Assembly (NCBI GenBank): GCA_037893225.1
Contig: JAZGUH010000184.1
Location: forward strand, 558,001 to 622,000
Reading direction: 5' to 3'
Source of the DNA: Hippasteria phrygiana
Taxonomy: Eukaryota; Echinodermata; Asteroidea; Valvatida; Goniasteridae
Length of the DNA stretch: 64,000 nucleotides
A program made the translations under genes and the position numbers. Every line of letters begins with the position of its first letter. Position 1 is the stretch's first letter. Below, in pieces: positions 43,999 through 56,218 of this stretch. A model generated the notes under the pieces. It was not told the DNA's origin. It worked only from the letters and a program-made list of their open reading frames with translations, and did no database searches.

Positions 43999-44432
43999 GT
44001 AAGATCATTTACTTTTATAATAACACTATCATATCCATATAGCACTTACTGTACAATAACTTAGCAACCACCTTATTTTACTCCACAAAACAAAAATTAT
44101 ATTCCATCCACAATCAAACACACCCCATCAAAAAGTAATACCCCCATTTTTCCCAGACTATTTTTGATGAATAAAGTCCGGTAACTGACAATGTCATGCG
44201 ACAAAAATTTGCAGAATTCTGCCCATTTCCGAAACTATCCGAAGTTTTCCAAATTTGTTCATCTATTTACATGAAATACTGCTGTAAAATTTAAATATAT
44301 AATATATATTTATAATGTTTCATGTATATAATGTTTACATAAATGTACTTTCTTTTACATGTTTCAGAGAACAGCAGTCGGGCTTGTAAAAGAAAGAGTG
44401 TGAAGACCTGCACTAGGAAACAGTTGAAATAT

Positions 44433-46322
44433 TTTCATAATGAGTTAGCAGTTAAGAAATTTCTACCTCAGGATGGGGACAGGAGTTAATCTACCATCTA
44501 TATGTGACCAGTCGACATTTCGTCAACTGTCACTTACTCCATGTACATTATTTTGTATTGCCATTAGTGCGCCCTCTATATAAAGTTCTAGTGCGCCCTC
44601 TCTCATACGTGTCACGCCACTGCAGCATTGCACGGACGTAATTTCAGTATTCTAAATCACCAGTTCACACCTTTTATCGCGATTACATAACCGTATCGTA
44701 TGTTCACAGCTTTTGAATAGGCTTTTGTTTTCTTCAATATATATGCTGCTCCTTGCGGTAGAGCTTTCCTTTTTCTTGCTGTAAAGCCCGCAGTGTGGAC
44801 AGTTGTCGGAACGGTTTGCTAGCTGCCCGTTTTATACAAATTTTTGCCTTTTGCCTTTTGCCTGCAAGTACGCTGCAATTAGTACAGTGCTTCGTATCAT
44901 TTTGAATTATAGCCAGACGGCTGAAATTTATTATAAATATCTTTTGCTCCCGACTTTTGCCGGGTGGCAATTCATCAATATTGAGGACTGTGGACGTTGG
45001 CAATGGCAGTGTACCCTTGGTGAGTACCTTTTGTTAATTTATAATTTTGTTTAAGATTGAACATGTTGTGACATATTTTACGTGCTGAAATGGTGTCCAG
45101 GGTAGAGTTTTATCTAGACATTTCCCTAATACCATGAATCTAGGCGAGACGTCTCCTAGCTGTTCGAAAGATTTGATCCTGAAATCGGATTTTATCATTC
45201 CGAAACGACTTTTGCAACCTGACAATCTTAATGTTAGCCATATTTTTGTAATTGTGAACAGTAGTTATGCATTTTTCAACAATGCTAGGTGAATGAAATG
45301 CATCAGTGGTTTATGGCGTTTTTCATTTGGACATTTTCATATGAATATTAATTTAATATACGATTTTTCTAAGCGACAAGAATAACCATCAAATCTTGTT
45401 AAAACCTTAATCACTATTATAATCGGAACTAAGTCAGTTGCCGTAAAACAGATTTTCTTGCCAAAACTCACAAAGTGTAAATTTTATATCGCTGCTTGAT
45501 GCATCGATATTTATAAAAATGGGTGTAGAATTATTTGAATTGGTTTGTTTACAGTGGATGTTATCGCAATTTTACTGATGTACACCAGTGGCTGAGCATT
45601 CTTCCTGTGCTTGCCAAAGCACCCCAAGCCTTATTGTCAAACCGTTTTTCTATTTTGTGCATATGTGCCAAGTGAGATAGATTTCCAGACTGAAATACAA
45701 ATGGAATTGAAATGGAATAAAATCATCTCTATATTTTTGTAAATCAAGTCTCTCATTCCTGCTTATAATAATCTGCATCTCTGTTTCCTGATATTTATCT
45801 GGGGTTTGGGTGCTTATCTCCCATATTCCACCATCATAATATTTAAATAAATAGAAGAAAAAAAACATTCGGTTACATATAATTGTTGCATTTTATTATT
45901 ATTATTTTTTTTTTATTTTGACGGCTGTCAACATTTATTGATGCAGGTTTTAAGTGTACATGCAGGCATGCCAGAGATGAACGAGTAAAAATCCATTAGG
46001 GCGGAATGAATATTTATTCAATATACATTGTACATCTAGTTTTTATCTCTGTACAGTGCTGAATCAAATTTCAATGCGAATTTTCACACATCCTAGGGGG
46101 TTATGGTTAAAGCATTTTTGTTTTATGCCTCCAGTATTACACATGTCCTTACTTTGATTTTTTTCCTTTATATTCCCAGTTCCATAAACCAATTTGCATG
46201 TTGCATCACGAGTTCAAGAAATTTCTTCCTCCATGGTTGGACCTGTCTTGATTCTTCTTTGTGTGGTGTACTCTGGTTTGGCATGGCAAAGATCTCTAGA
46301 TGTCAAATGTCATCTTGTTACA
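44433..46322. other. Unique spacer upstream of the P-like transposase
   Basis: Includes GTGCGCCCTCT repeats near 44568-44600 and a possible upstream exon 44803-45018 ending at a good donor (CCTTG|GTGAGT). No recognised coding sequence. The stretch 45060-46180 is AT-rich and empty. Confidence 0.4.
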
Positions 46323-47063
46323 ATGAATAGTAAGGACCACAGGAAGTGCCTTGAAGGTCTTTGTAGGCTCTGTGGAGAATCAAAGGCCATCCCCCTTGAA
46401 CGGCTGTCAAACATCATTCAGGCTTTTTTTGGGTTCGATGTTGGTTGTGACCTTGCAGAAGTACACCCGCCATTCATCTGCAAATCATGTGATTTGAAAT
46501 TGAGGAAGTGGTGGGCCAAGTCCAAGAAGAAGGGGAAGGGGAAGGCCAGGACACCATGTAGCATCACTTTGGCCAGCTTTGAAGAAGAAAGATGTGAACA
46601 TTGTGGGGAAGATGCTTCATCGCTGATGTCTAATGGCAGGATGGAAGAGTGGAAAGAAGAGGGCATCAAGAATGGTCTGATTGCTTGGCAGGGAGCAGAT
46701 AAGCTGCAGTTTATGAGGCTTGGTGCAGATGGTCGTCCTGTGGTGTATTTGTCTATTTACATGGATTTGGGATGGAAATTTGAAGTCTCGGGAGTTCAAG
46801 TGAAATGCGACAGTCACATCTGCCTAGATGACCCCTCTCATCTGAATGGGAAAGCAACACAAGACCTTTTGAAGAGGGTCTCAACATTACACATATGTGA
46901 GGGGAACGCTGATTTTCAGGACCTCATCAAGTTGGTCACCATAGATGGCCATATTCCAACCAAAGTGACAAGCAGTGACATTTATCGTAATGGAACAATC
47001 AGGCACATTAAATGTCACTTGCTTTGTGACAAACTGTGTGCCAGTTACACCGAAGTGAACTGA
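46323..47063 (+). CDS. RAG1 N-terminal-like zinc-binding region of a P-element-like transposase gene
   Basis: From the chosen ATG (46323; an upstream in-frame ATG at 46194 gives an unlikely hydrophobic leader) the protein reads MNSKDHRKCLEGLCRLCGES. It continues LSNIIQAFFGFDVGCDLAEV, then HPPFICKSCDLKLRKWW, then a basic GKGKAR stretch and RCEHCGEDAS. Cys pairs C14/C17, C53/C56 and C91/C94 with H48 give a multi-zinc layout. The run from CRLCG to HPPFICxxC closely resembles the RAG1 N-terminal region (CRxCG ... IDV..D...HP..FC..C). A THAP domain is absent. The frame stops at 47063 and the protein continues in another frame from about 47040, so one indel separates it from the catalytic core. Confidence 0.65.
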   Translation: MNSKDHRKCLEGLCRLCGESKAIPLERLSNIIQAFFGFDVGCDLAEVHPPFICKSCDLKLRKWWAKSKKKGKGKARTPCSITLASFEEERCEHCGEDASSLMSNGRMEEWKEEGIKNGLIAWQGADKLQFMRLGADGRPVVYLSIYMDLGWKFEVSGVQVKCDSHICLDDPSHLNGKATQDLLKRVSTLHICEGNADFQDLIKLVTIDGHIPTKVTSSDIYRNGTIRHIKCHLLCDKLCASYTEVN

Positions 47064-50000
47064 AGAAGACTCCGAGTCGCCAACAGGCCAAAGTAGGTCA
47101 AGTTGTGTCTGCAAGTTTGACTGTTCCGAACAAAAGTTTAACTGTGATGAGCCAGTTACATGAGAAAGTAAGCCTACTACAGTCGGACAGGCAGAAGCTG
47201 AAAAGGCGACTTAATGTTGTTCAAGATAGGGTGAACCAGCTACTGAAAGAGGAGAGTGTTCCCCTTGATGCCCCACTTGACACAGCAATGAAGAGCATTG
47301 TCCAAGAATGTGGTGAACAGTTGAGTGAAATCCTTGGGAAGGAAACCCCTGCTAGTCTCATGTGGGAGCAGCAGAAGGAAGCTGCTATGAAGGGCAAACA
47401 GATGCGATGGCATCCTGCCATTATTCGATGGTGCATTGCCCTTCGCAGCAAATCTTCGTCGGGGTACAACATCCTACGTCAGACCGGCTTTTTGAAGCTC
47501 CCACACCCCAGCACCCTCCACGCTTACACCCATTTTACAAGCCCCACTACCGGTTTTAATTCATCGATGCTTCATCGTATAATCCGAGATTGCAACCTTG
47601 AAGAGAAGGAGGAGCATCAGAGAAACGTCTCGGTTTCGTTTGATGAGATGAAGGTGAAAGCTGGCCTTGTTTTCTCTGTGCGATCAGGAAAAGTAGTTGG
47701 TTTTACCGACATCACTAGCATCACCAATGAAGTGGCAGATTTTGAGAGGAGATGTAGAGGTGAGATGGAGCCGGTTGTTGCAACACATGTCTTGGTTTTA
47801 ATGGTCCGGGGGATATTTTCATCTCTTCATGCACCATTCGCCTACTATGCAACCACAGGAATCACAAGTAATCAGTTATATATGTGTATCTACGAGGCCA
47901 TATTATTTCTCAAAACGGCTGGTTTCCATGTACAAGCCCTCGTGTCCGATGGTGCTTCCCCCAATCGGAAGTTTTATCGTCTACAGTCCATGACAAGCGA
48001 AGACACAACCTTCAGCACGGTCAATCCTTTTGACCTAACTGGAAAGATCTTCTTCTGTGACGTCCCTCATCTTGTGAAAACAACAAGGAATAATTGGGAA
48101 AATTCCAGCTGGAACAACAACACTAGAACACTTTTTGTAAGTTTTAGTTTTATACACATGTAGTTTGGGTACTGTTAAAATATGGGAGTAAGGGGGGGGG
48201 GGGGGAGGGGGGGATCACAACTAGATTTTGTCCTTCAGTGAGAAAAATTGAAAATTTTCCTGAAATGGGCAATTTATCAATGTCCTTGCAAGTACAAGTG
48301 CCAAAATCATCCATTTAGCTTAAGAGGATCAGTTTCTATAAAAGTTGCATTTTTCTGAAATACATGTACATGTATGTTCAGTTAAAAAGTGAGGATGTAC
48401 AAGAATTGTATACAGTCGAACACCTTTATAACAAGGTCCTTGGGACTTTACAATTTACCTTGTTATAACAGGTACCTTGTATTACCATGATTACCAGTAA
48501 TGGAAAACAAAGACTCTGGACCTATTTTTTTCCTTGTTATAAGCAAGATGTTGTATTAACAGTGCTCTTATTATCAGGATTCGACTATATTCTATAACTT
48601 TATTGGTCACTTACTGGCCTATTATTTTTCCTGAAACAGCTTCATAAGCAGGAGGTGTCTTGGAAGCAGCTACTTCAGCTATACGAATGGGACGTTGGAT
48701 TGGACAGATCATCTCCAGGCTTGCGACGACTCCACAGAGTTACCCATGAGCACCTACATCTGACGCCAGCTTTAAGAATGCGTGTTTACATGGCTGCTCA
48801 GGTAAGACATGAACCACACGTAATACAAATTATAATAAGCATTGATCAAGTGATTTCTGATGAAGAAAACCTCGAAGGCATTTACAGCATGTGCACATGA
48901 CACCATGGAGGAAAATAAATACATGTACATGTATTTTGTATTCCTCCATGACGACACAGATAGTCAAGGATGGTTCGAAGAGGTACATTTGTTTTGTTCA
49001 ACTTATATTGGGCTTTAGTACAATATTGTTGCTGCTGTAATAAAAAAAATTATTATCTTTTGTCGTATCTTTTCCAGGTTTTGAGTGGTACTGTGGCTAA
49101 TGCATTTGAGTCTCTGGGAAAGGTTGGCACAGATTCAACAGTCAAGTGCATCCGTCATATTGACCAGTTCTTTGACTGTTTGAATGTGTCCAATGAACAC
49201 AAAGGAGCCTATTCCAGAAAACCTGCTCTAGCACCATACAAGAGTCCGGATGACTGGCGATTCACTGTAAGTTAGCTAACAAAATTCATTAAGCCTAAAA
49301 AAAGTTTCTTGTACTTCTGAATCATGAAATGTTGAGCAATTCATTGTTTAACCACCCCACCAAAAATTTAAATGAAAACAAACCTGAAACTGCAAAAGTC
49401 AAATTACTTTTGATACATGTTATGTTTTGCCCATCTGTGTAACTAAATGGTAAATTCTGTAGAATTACGTTTCAGAGGAATTTGGGCTGTATTTTTACAT
49501 ACTGAGGATTAGTCTTATGGCATACCGCATTACAAACACTTTTATATGGTCTGATTACACCCCTGCTATCATATCAAAATAACAAAAATTGAAACTTCCT
49601 ACATGTGGAAAGATCCAAGGCCAAAAATGTGTTGAGTTTTTTACCTTAATTTTCAATTAAAATTCTATGAGATCTACATAACCAATAAAGATATTCCCAA
49701 ACAGTTTTTGTTTTTTGCTACATGTAAGCATGCATTACATCTAATTTAATGGTGATTTGATCAACTATAAAATTAGCCATTGAACTTGTATCAGATATGG
49801 AATTGCCCAAATAGGATGTAATCTTAATCATATCTTTAGCCATTTGCTTCCAGTCCGATGTGTGTCATAATTGAACTTGGATTTTTGCTGTTGGTCCTTT
49901 CCAAACAGTGGCTGATCAAGGATTTCCTGGGCTTCTTCAGTGAATGGCAGGCAGAGGTAGAATCACAAGAGCTAGCTAGACAAAGCCACACGCAAGAAGA

Positions 50001-50982
50001 TGATCCTCAGTAAAGAGACGATAGAAGGATTCAAGATCACTGGTATGCACTAAACATGGAGGGATAAGAGCACTACCATAACTCCCTCTTTTGCACAGAT
50101 GCTAAAATTTACAAATTTCTGTCTTTCGTAATATGAAGAGGATTGTGAGCAGTAAAAATTCATAGGCAGATTTGTACGTGTACATGTATTTGTTTCTTCT
50201 ACTCATCCCCCTCTGATTTTGCCAGAACTTGGACACATTGGATACATTTCAGGCACTTCCTGGAACCATAATTCCTTCTTCATTTGAGCATAAATTTTGG
50301 TGCATATCCCCTGACATGAGAATTTAATGCATCACGGGTATAGGTTAGTTGTCAGTCCAATAATGTAAAAATGCCAAGGAAAATTTCAGAACTTCTGTTT
50401 GCTTATGAGACAACATAACATGAAGATCAATTTCCAAAATGCATGCAATTAAGAAATTTTGTAGAATGCCATGGCCCAGTGGGTTCGAAGCCTGCCAACA
50501 AGATAGTGTTTGTGCCATTGGGCAAGACACTTGACTACAATTGTCCTGTCTCCACCCAGGAGTAAACAGTGAGGATCAAAGCTGATTGTGTGCTGATATC
50601 GACTGCCGCGTGGCCGATGACCTAATGAATAATTGTACAGCACCTTGAGCGCTTTATTTCTACAAACTAATTATTTTGACAATCTTTCAATTTGCAGTGC
50701 ATTCTTTCGTTGAACTGGGGCAGCTACTGTTAAAACTACCGAAGGTGAAATACCTCCCGAGTGAGAAATTGTCAAGACTCACTGGAGGAGTATTTCAGCA
50801 AGCAGCGTGGAGCCGGAGGATCTAGTGACAACCCCACTGTGGAGCAATTCGGTCACAACATGTTGTCATTGTATGTCTTCCAAGGTTGTGTTAAAGCCTC
50901 CCGGAAAGGAAACTGCAGACTCAAGGATCGAGAAGACGAGTCCGGCCTACTGGACAGTACACCTCTCCCCCGTCGTAAATAA
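47036..50982 (+). pseudogene. P-element/THAP9-like DDE transposase core, five exons, nearly intact
   Basis: The first ORF (to 48136) has a coiled coil, then MRWHPAIIRWCIALRSKSSS, VSFDEMKVKAGLV (first Asp, D203), THVLVLMVRGIFSSLHAPFA, LVSDGASPNRKFY (second Asp, D305) and FFCDVPHLVKTTRNNWENS. Exons 48640-48801 (VSWKQLLQLYEWD, HLTPALRMRVYMAAQ), 49078-49266 (VLSGTVANAFESLG, IDQFFDCLNVSN), 49909-50042 (WLIKDFLGFFSEW ... MILSKETIEGFKIT) and 50698-50982 (HSFVELGQLLLKLP ... DSLEEYFSKQRGAGGSSDNP) join in matching phases. The E of LEEYFSKQRG is the expected third catalytic residue. Frameshifts lie near 47050, 50010 and 50765. AATAAA overlaps the stop region at 50977-50984. Confidence 0.8.
48413..48587. 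mobile_element. TA-flanked miniature element inside an intron of the P-like gene
   Basis: CAGTCGAACACCTTTATAAC at the left and GGATTCGACTA at the right are imperfect inverse ends next to TA. The interior has its own inverted ACAAGGT/ACCTTGT. A matching partial end is near 3998. Probably a Tc1/mariner- or pogo-type non-autonomous element nested in intron 1. Confidence 0.6.
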
Positions 50983-50984
50983 AA

Positions 50985-51640
50985 TGTAAACTATGCATAT
51001 TTTGTGGTAATTTAGATAATTGGGTACCATTGAGCCCCCACAGTAATTTCACTATTTTGCAGCCAGTTGATCTGAAATTTTGAAAAGATGTTGCCTAACC
51101 TGTAATTTGTGATTTAATGATCATCAGTGTATGACCTGTTAAAAGTTTTGCGTTGTTGGGTTGCGAAAAAAACAAGAGAAAAATGGCACTCGCTTTTATA
51201 ACCGTATGGCTGATGATAGCCTAAACTTGTTTTTTTCACCAATCATGTAACTTTTGTGCATTTAGAATCACTACAAGAGCTAGAATTAAGAAATAGGACA
51301 TGCAATTATTTATTACACGAAAGTCATCATTATTTATAATCTGCTACATGTACATTGTACCATGCAGATTTATTTGATTGAGATTTAGCAACTGCTATAT
51401 ACATTGTACATGAACTCCCAGTGTTTTTTAATAGTTTGTATTAAAAAGGCCATTGATCATATTCACATATTGAAATAGAAATTCAGTTAGGAGTCAAGTA
51501 GCAATCCAATGTGAATAAATTAGGCCAATTTTCGAAATTGCTTGCAGAAATTGGAGCAATTACTGCTTCCCAAAATAACAGTTCACATACAAAAAGGTTA
51601 TTTTTCGTTTATATTTTGTATGTTCAACAAATGCTTATGT
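50985..51640. other. Downstream flank of the P-like element, no gene
   Basis: AT-rich, TACATGTA repeats. No TIR partner for the transposon was identified. Confidence 0.4.
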
Positions 51641-52685
51641 AAATAACTTGTTGCTTTGAAGGTGCATGGTTTACAAATCTCCGTGATGGTCACCAGCATA
51701 GACATCCAAAAGACAGCTGTTTGCTGGCCACTGGTGAAGGACAAAGTCGAGCAGGAGATGACACTTAGGCTGAAGTTGTCACATCTTGCTGAATGTGTCA
51801 TTCCCGTTAAAGGAGCTACCAAACGTTTGGGAACCACTGTTGGTAAAACAGCATTTCAGCAATGTCTGCCTAACTTCGAAGACTCCAACTTCAGAGCTGA
51901 ATTCAGGAAGGTGCAGGGTAGTCCAGGCTCTGTTAAGAGAAATTTCCTCGACCTTCTGGACAACTACAAGTAACAGGAAGTTTGACTTCGGATTGGTATC
52001 ACCAGAATTTGATTTTGAGACTTTCCAGTTGGCCATTCCGGACTGCACTTCAGTAGAGTTCAGCTACATCCGGGAGAATTTGAACTACCTGGACAATCTG
52101 CTGGGAGCATGGCTGAGACATCAATGTGAGAGACGGAGTCACTAGATTTGTCACATCAGTGAAACTACGAATTACTCAAGACCTCACTCTTACAGGATCA
52201 ATCAAGGTAGCTGACTATGATGGAGTCCTGCCATCCACAAATTACTATCGCACACTGACTACCCACATTAATTTGTCAACTTCGATGCAAGTTGTTTATG
52301 GAATTCCCATTTTTTTTGGTAACAGCCTGGAAGCTGAAATTAAGGCTACTACAGATTCAGTTCCCTTTTAAGAAACTAAAAGTATTTGGTTATGTCTTTT
52401 AGTATGATGGTCCAATCCTCTGGCAGAGAAAAAGACAATTTTATAAGTGTACGAAGTTTGAATGATCAGTAGTCGTTACTTTCATTTTCAGTTGTGAACC
52501 ATGAAATAAACAATTACATGAAACATGCGAATTTGCACAAGCTAGCTCAGATGCCACGATTGTCTGTGATTACAGGTTTTGAACACTGTCCACAAACGCG
52601 TGCTGACAATTCTGCTCAAGTACGATTTACTAACTTTCATGCTCCGTCAAAAATCACATATAAAGTTTTGGTGAATTACCACTAA
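51640..52685 (+). other. Cluster of unrecognised exon-like ORFs
   Basis: 51656-51973 (QISVMVTSIDIQKTAVCWPL, GATKRLGTTVGKTAFQQCLP), 51786-52145, 52126-52371 (RFVTSVKLRITQDLTLTGSI) and 52494-52685 lie on one strand in changing frames. Their base composition is more balanced than their surroundings, as expected for a decayed gene or spliced exons. I recognise no domain. They could be the 5' part of the large element that follows at 53.7 kb. Confidence 0.3.
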
Positions 52686-52689
52686 TCAT

Positions 52690-53722
52690 TCACATTTTTT
52701 CCTTTTTTTTTAAGGCTCAAAAGGAAATGTTTTTTTTAACTTCCTTGACCCCAGAAAACTGGGAGTTCAACAATTAAATAAACTGTTACCGTCAAATTGG
52801 CAAAAGATCGGACCAGTCATCTTTAAGGAAAAATACTGAAAATACATCCGTATTCATTTATCAATATCAACAGAAAATTATAGTCCCCAGTGATGACATT
52901 TATTATGAATTCTCATGTCTAACCAGTGTATGTGCAACCTCAGAAAGGAAAATATGGTCTGTGTTTCAAAATATTAGTTAAGCAACAGAAAACAAGTAAC
53001 TATAGTCGATAAAGCTTTTTGAACGGTCAGAACATGGTCAGAACTCTAACTAGTGAGAAGTCTGGAAAACGGTTCGCCCCGCATCACAATATCATTAAGA
53101 AAGTCCACAAGTTTGAATAAACGTTGACTTTCATAAGTTACAGATAGAAGGTTCAGGTAATGTAGTGATCCTATGAAACCTCAAAATTTTGTGGATCCTA
53201 CAGCATTATCTATTTAAATTCTTAATAAATTTGTAGGTGGTGAAATCGGATGGGAAAAGTGGTTAACATCCGAATGAAATTATCAACAAAAATGTAATCA
53301 ACAGCGACGACCCTTTTGGCATTTTTTACAATGCAATAAACTGCAGTTGTGCATGTAAAAATACCCTTTTTTGTTAACTGAGACCATACTTTGCAGTGCA
53401 TACCATTGATAACTTTGCTTTTAGCTTCGTTGATTTCTATTAGAAATTTTTTAGAGTACATGTATTTAGATTTTTTTGCGATATCACCATACAAATGTAA
53501 ATCTATTGCCGGTAACTCCTCAGTCAAGCTACATGTACATGTACGTAAGATTAGCCTTAGATAAATCGCGAGTATTTTACTATTATTAATGTTATGATAT
53601 GTTATTGTAGAGTATTATTGAATGCTCTTTTGATTTGATGGGAATAATTTTTTTTTAATATGGCTGCCAACTGTTGAATTTCCTGCCATTTACTTTCACT
53701 TAATGAAGTAATTTATATTATG
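52690..53722. other. Spacer, no gene
   Basis: AT-rich sequence with no supported ORF. Ends in TATATTATGCAG, a usable acceptor for the following reading frame. Confidence 0.4.
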
Positions 53723-55340
53723 CAGTACTGTTTGGGCCACAGACAATTGAAAGATAGTGTAGAGCATTTTAGAAATGTACTGAAGTGCGTACAACACAAT
53801 CATGGTGTGCTTAAGGCATCATGTGGTGTAGATGCACTTGCGGAGGTACATGTACATGTATATACCACTTTGATCCAGAATGCCAAATAAGTGGCAAAAA
53901 TCCACTTCTTGAAAGATTAATCAATATGTGTAAAAAGCGAGATTTGGTGGGACCATCTTGTGAGGTCCGTGAGGAACTGTGGGAGTGGCTTTCAAGAAAT
54001 GTTGAAGGTTACAGACCGAAGGGTCGTTATGACGCTGAGATTCTTCAGGCATTTGAGAGGTTTTCAGATGAGAGTAACAAGTTTTGTGTACGTTACAATG
54101 GATATGGTTCGTGCACATTTTGTAGCAATCAGTTTCCTGTTCAAGCAACAATTGATCCTATACATTTTTTAGATCAAGCTACATTTAGTAAGCAGAAAGG
54201 AAATTTAGCTGGAAGTCTTGAACAAATCATAGAGAGAGCAATCCATAACAAATGCACAGATTTATGTGCGTTTTGCTCTGTGCTTCTGTGTAGAGAAAAG
54301 GAAAGGAAGTTTTATGAAATGCCCAATTTCATAATTGTAACAATAGGACTAGATGGAGATGGAAAAAATATGCAACAGCCTGGGGTGACTGTTGATGAGA
54401 GTATAACAATTCGTGGAACACAGTTCACGCTTACAGCAGCTGTTCAAATGAAACAAGGTCATTTTTATTCCGTGGTTAAGGTCAACAATGACTTTGTTGT
54501 CATGGATGACTTGAGGGAGCCATTTGATGATGCCATCACAAGAAGCTTGCCAAGACTCAATTCCTGTCGGGCAATAAGTAGGGCCAAAAATGCAGTGTCA
54601 ACATATGCAGATGCAGTACTTAAAAAGCCCCGAAGCCTTGAGCCATCGCAGTCACAGTGTCTTGTTCAAAACCGCAGCACGACCTTAAGTTGGTGTACAC
54701 ACATTGTTTATGCAAAGGCTTCAGTTGCATGTAATCCAATGCCAAGCTTTAGGGATAAGAAATCGTCTTCTCTGGATACTAATTCTGGAGAACGGCTGTG
54801 TCATTCACAATGTACAGTAAAAGACACCCAACAGATGGATCTTGACGACATTAATTCGTTGGAGATGAGTTATATATTCCTAGATACAATGCCTAAACCG
54901 AAGGCAACATCAACCCCACTGCGAGGAAGTAATTGTTCCTCCCAAAGTTTCCCAATACGTAGTGATAAGAAATCGTCTTCCGCTGAAAGTTTCCCAATAC
55001 TTAGCCCTTCACACCACAGCTCTTTGTCAGAAGATCAACAACATATTTCTGACTCGAAGGGACATTGTGATGATACAAAATCATATTTGGATGAGGAATG
55101 TAATGTCATGTCAGATCTGGACCCAACAAACATGAAAAAAAAGACAAGTTGGGTGATGCTCCCAATTACACACGTGAACAAACTCCCCAAAACGATAGCC
55201 CTAAAACAAACAAAAAAATGCCGCGCTCTGAGATAAGCTTAAATTGTCAAGAACCAGCCTACAAAGAAAAGCATTCAACATTTTCATGTACTGCTGGCAA
55301 AGAAAATGTCAAATATTCAAATTTACAACAGAACAAATAA
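53723..55340 (+). pseudogene. USP-type (C19) peptidase-like domain of a large composite element
   Basis: The main ORF is 53821-55236 (471 codons). It holds paired cysteines YGSCTFCSNQF (C98, C101) and NKCTDLCAFC (C145, C149, C152), then PNFIIVTIGLDGD, ITIRGTQFTLTAAVQ and KQGHFYSVVKVNNDFVVMDD. This is the zinc-finger plus C-terminal His/Asp-box layout of ubiquitin-specific proteases (GHYY...DD; here GHFY, H214, D229/D230). The preceding frame, from 53723, carries HGVLKASCGVDALAE, a possible Cys box, separated by a frame change where GTACATGTACATGTAT occurs (53846-53861). The C-terminal half is Ser-rich and low-complexity. It would cleave ubiquitin-like modifiers if active. This is by motif, not search. 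Confidence 0.5.
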
Positions 55341-56218
55341 CTGGAGAAAAAGAGAAAAACTAAAAATGGCGGAAATTTCAAGCAACTTTCTGTGTCAGTG
55401 AAAACGATGTCAAACCAAGATGTGGTTGATATAAATTGCAAAAAAATATGTGGACAAGATGTCACATATATTAAGTTTAATAACAAAGTATACTTCTCAT
55501 GCACTGAAGTATTCAAGTTTAATAGCTGGTATTTCGCTCCATAGTGGATACAGTAAAATTGACCAAATATTATCCCCAGATTTTTCGAAAGGACCCGCAG
55601 CATTTCTACTTCAAGGAAATAAAAGAGCATGGATCTTAAAACATGCACTACTAACACTTTTAACAAGTAACTCCTTTTACAAGCAATCTCAGAGAGCTGT
55701 AGTGGAACAAGCAGTTCTGAAGATAACAGAAAATTCATTTTATAACAGCAAGCAGCAACATGCGTCAAGTCAGAGGAGGGACATTCAGTCTCACACCATC
55801 ATGTTTCACAATAGGGGAAGAGATGACAGTATAAATGTAGGAGAGACTAGGGTACATGACCTTGTGTGACAAGCATGTTCCATATGTATTTAAGGGAGAC
55901 AAGGTGCTTGTTTCTTTTGAGGATGTTCTTCAAATTATTGGAATTCGGGAACATGTTATTAGACAAAATGTATGTAAATTTTTGGATGCATGTCTGCTCA
56001 AGAATAATATTGACATTGACCAATCGTTTGATAAATCTTTGAAGGGGGGCAAGCGATCAATTATAAGTGTTGAGGCGGTAGAAACCTTATTGAAACACTT
56101 CAGACCAGTAGCACGTTCCTTTAATGCCACCTGCAGAGAAGCTTTCCAGGAAGAGCTTACCAAAGAGATAAAAGGTTGCAGTCTCCAGCTGTACAAACAA
56201 AACAGCCGAATTAATTAG
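55341..56218 (+). pseudogene. Middle part of the composite element
   Basis: Frames 55450-55869 (SKGPAAFLLQGNKRAWILKH, RAVVEQAVLKITENSFY) and 55856-56218 (DKVLVSFEDVLQIIGIREHV, SVEAVETLLKHFRPVARSFN) continue the same protein with frame changes. Mostly helical, no motif recognised. Confidence 0.45.

Larger units (their letters stand above)
34133..44432. repeat. Segment B of a large complex duplication
   Basis: Partner of 14862-26255. It keeps extra SAMD3-like exons and more of the reverse transcriptase, and lacks the four A-specific insertions. It both begins and ends in an OB-like exon (34040 and 43777, about 9.7 kb apart), which suggests the unit was once tandem. The copies are nearly identical over long stretches. 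Confidence 0.85.

Noticed and set aside
46194..46322. Signal peptide or membrane leader on the RAG1-N-like ORF
   Set aside because: The hydrophobic stretch precedes the more natural ATG at 46323 and makes no sense for a nuclear transposase.
53222..53527. 101-aa minus-strand ORF
   Set aside because: AT-rich, no motif, no splice context.
55259..55768. 169-aa minus-strand ORF
   Set aside because: Antisense to the composite element. Hydrophobic composition is what an AT-rich coding strand gives in reverse.
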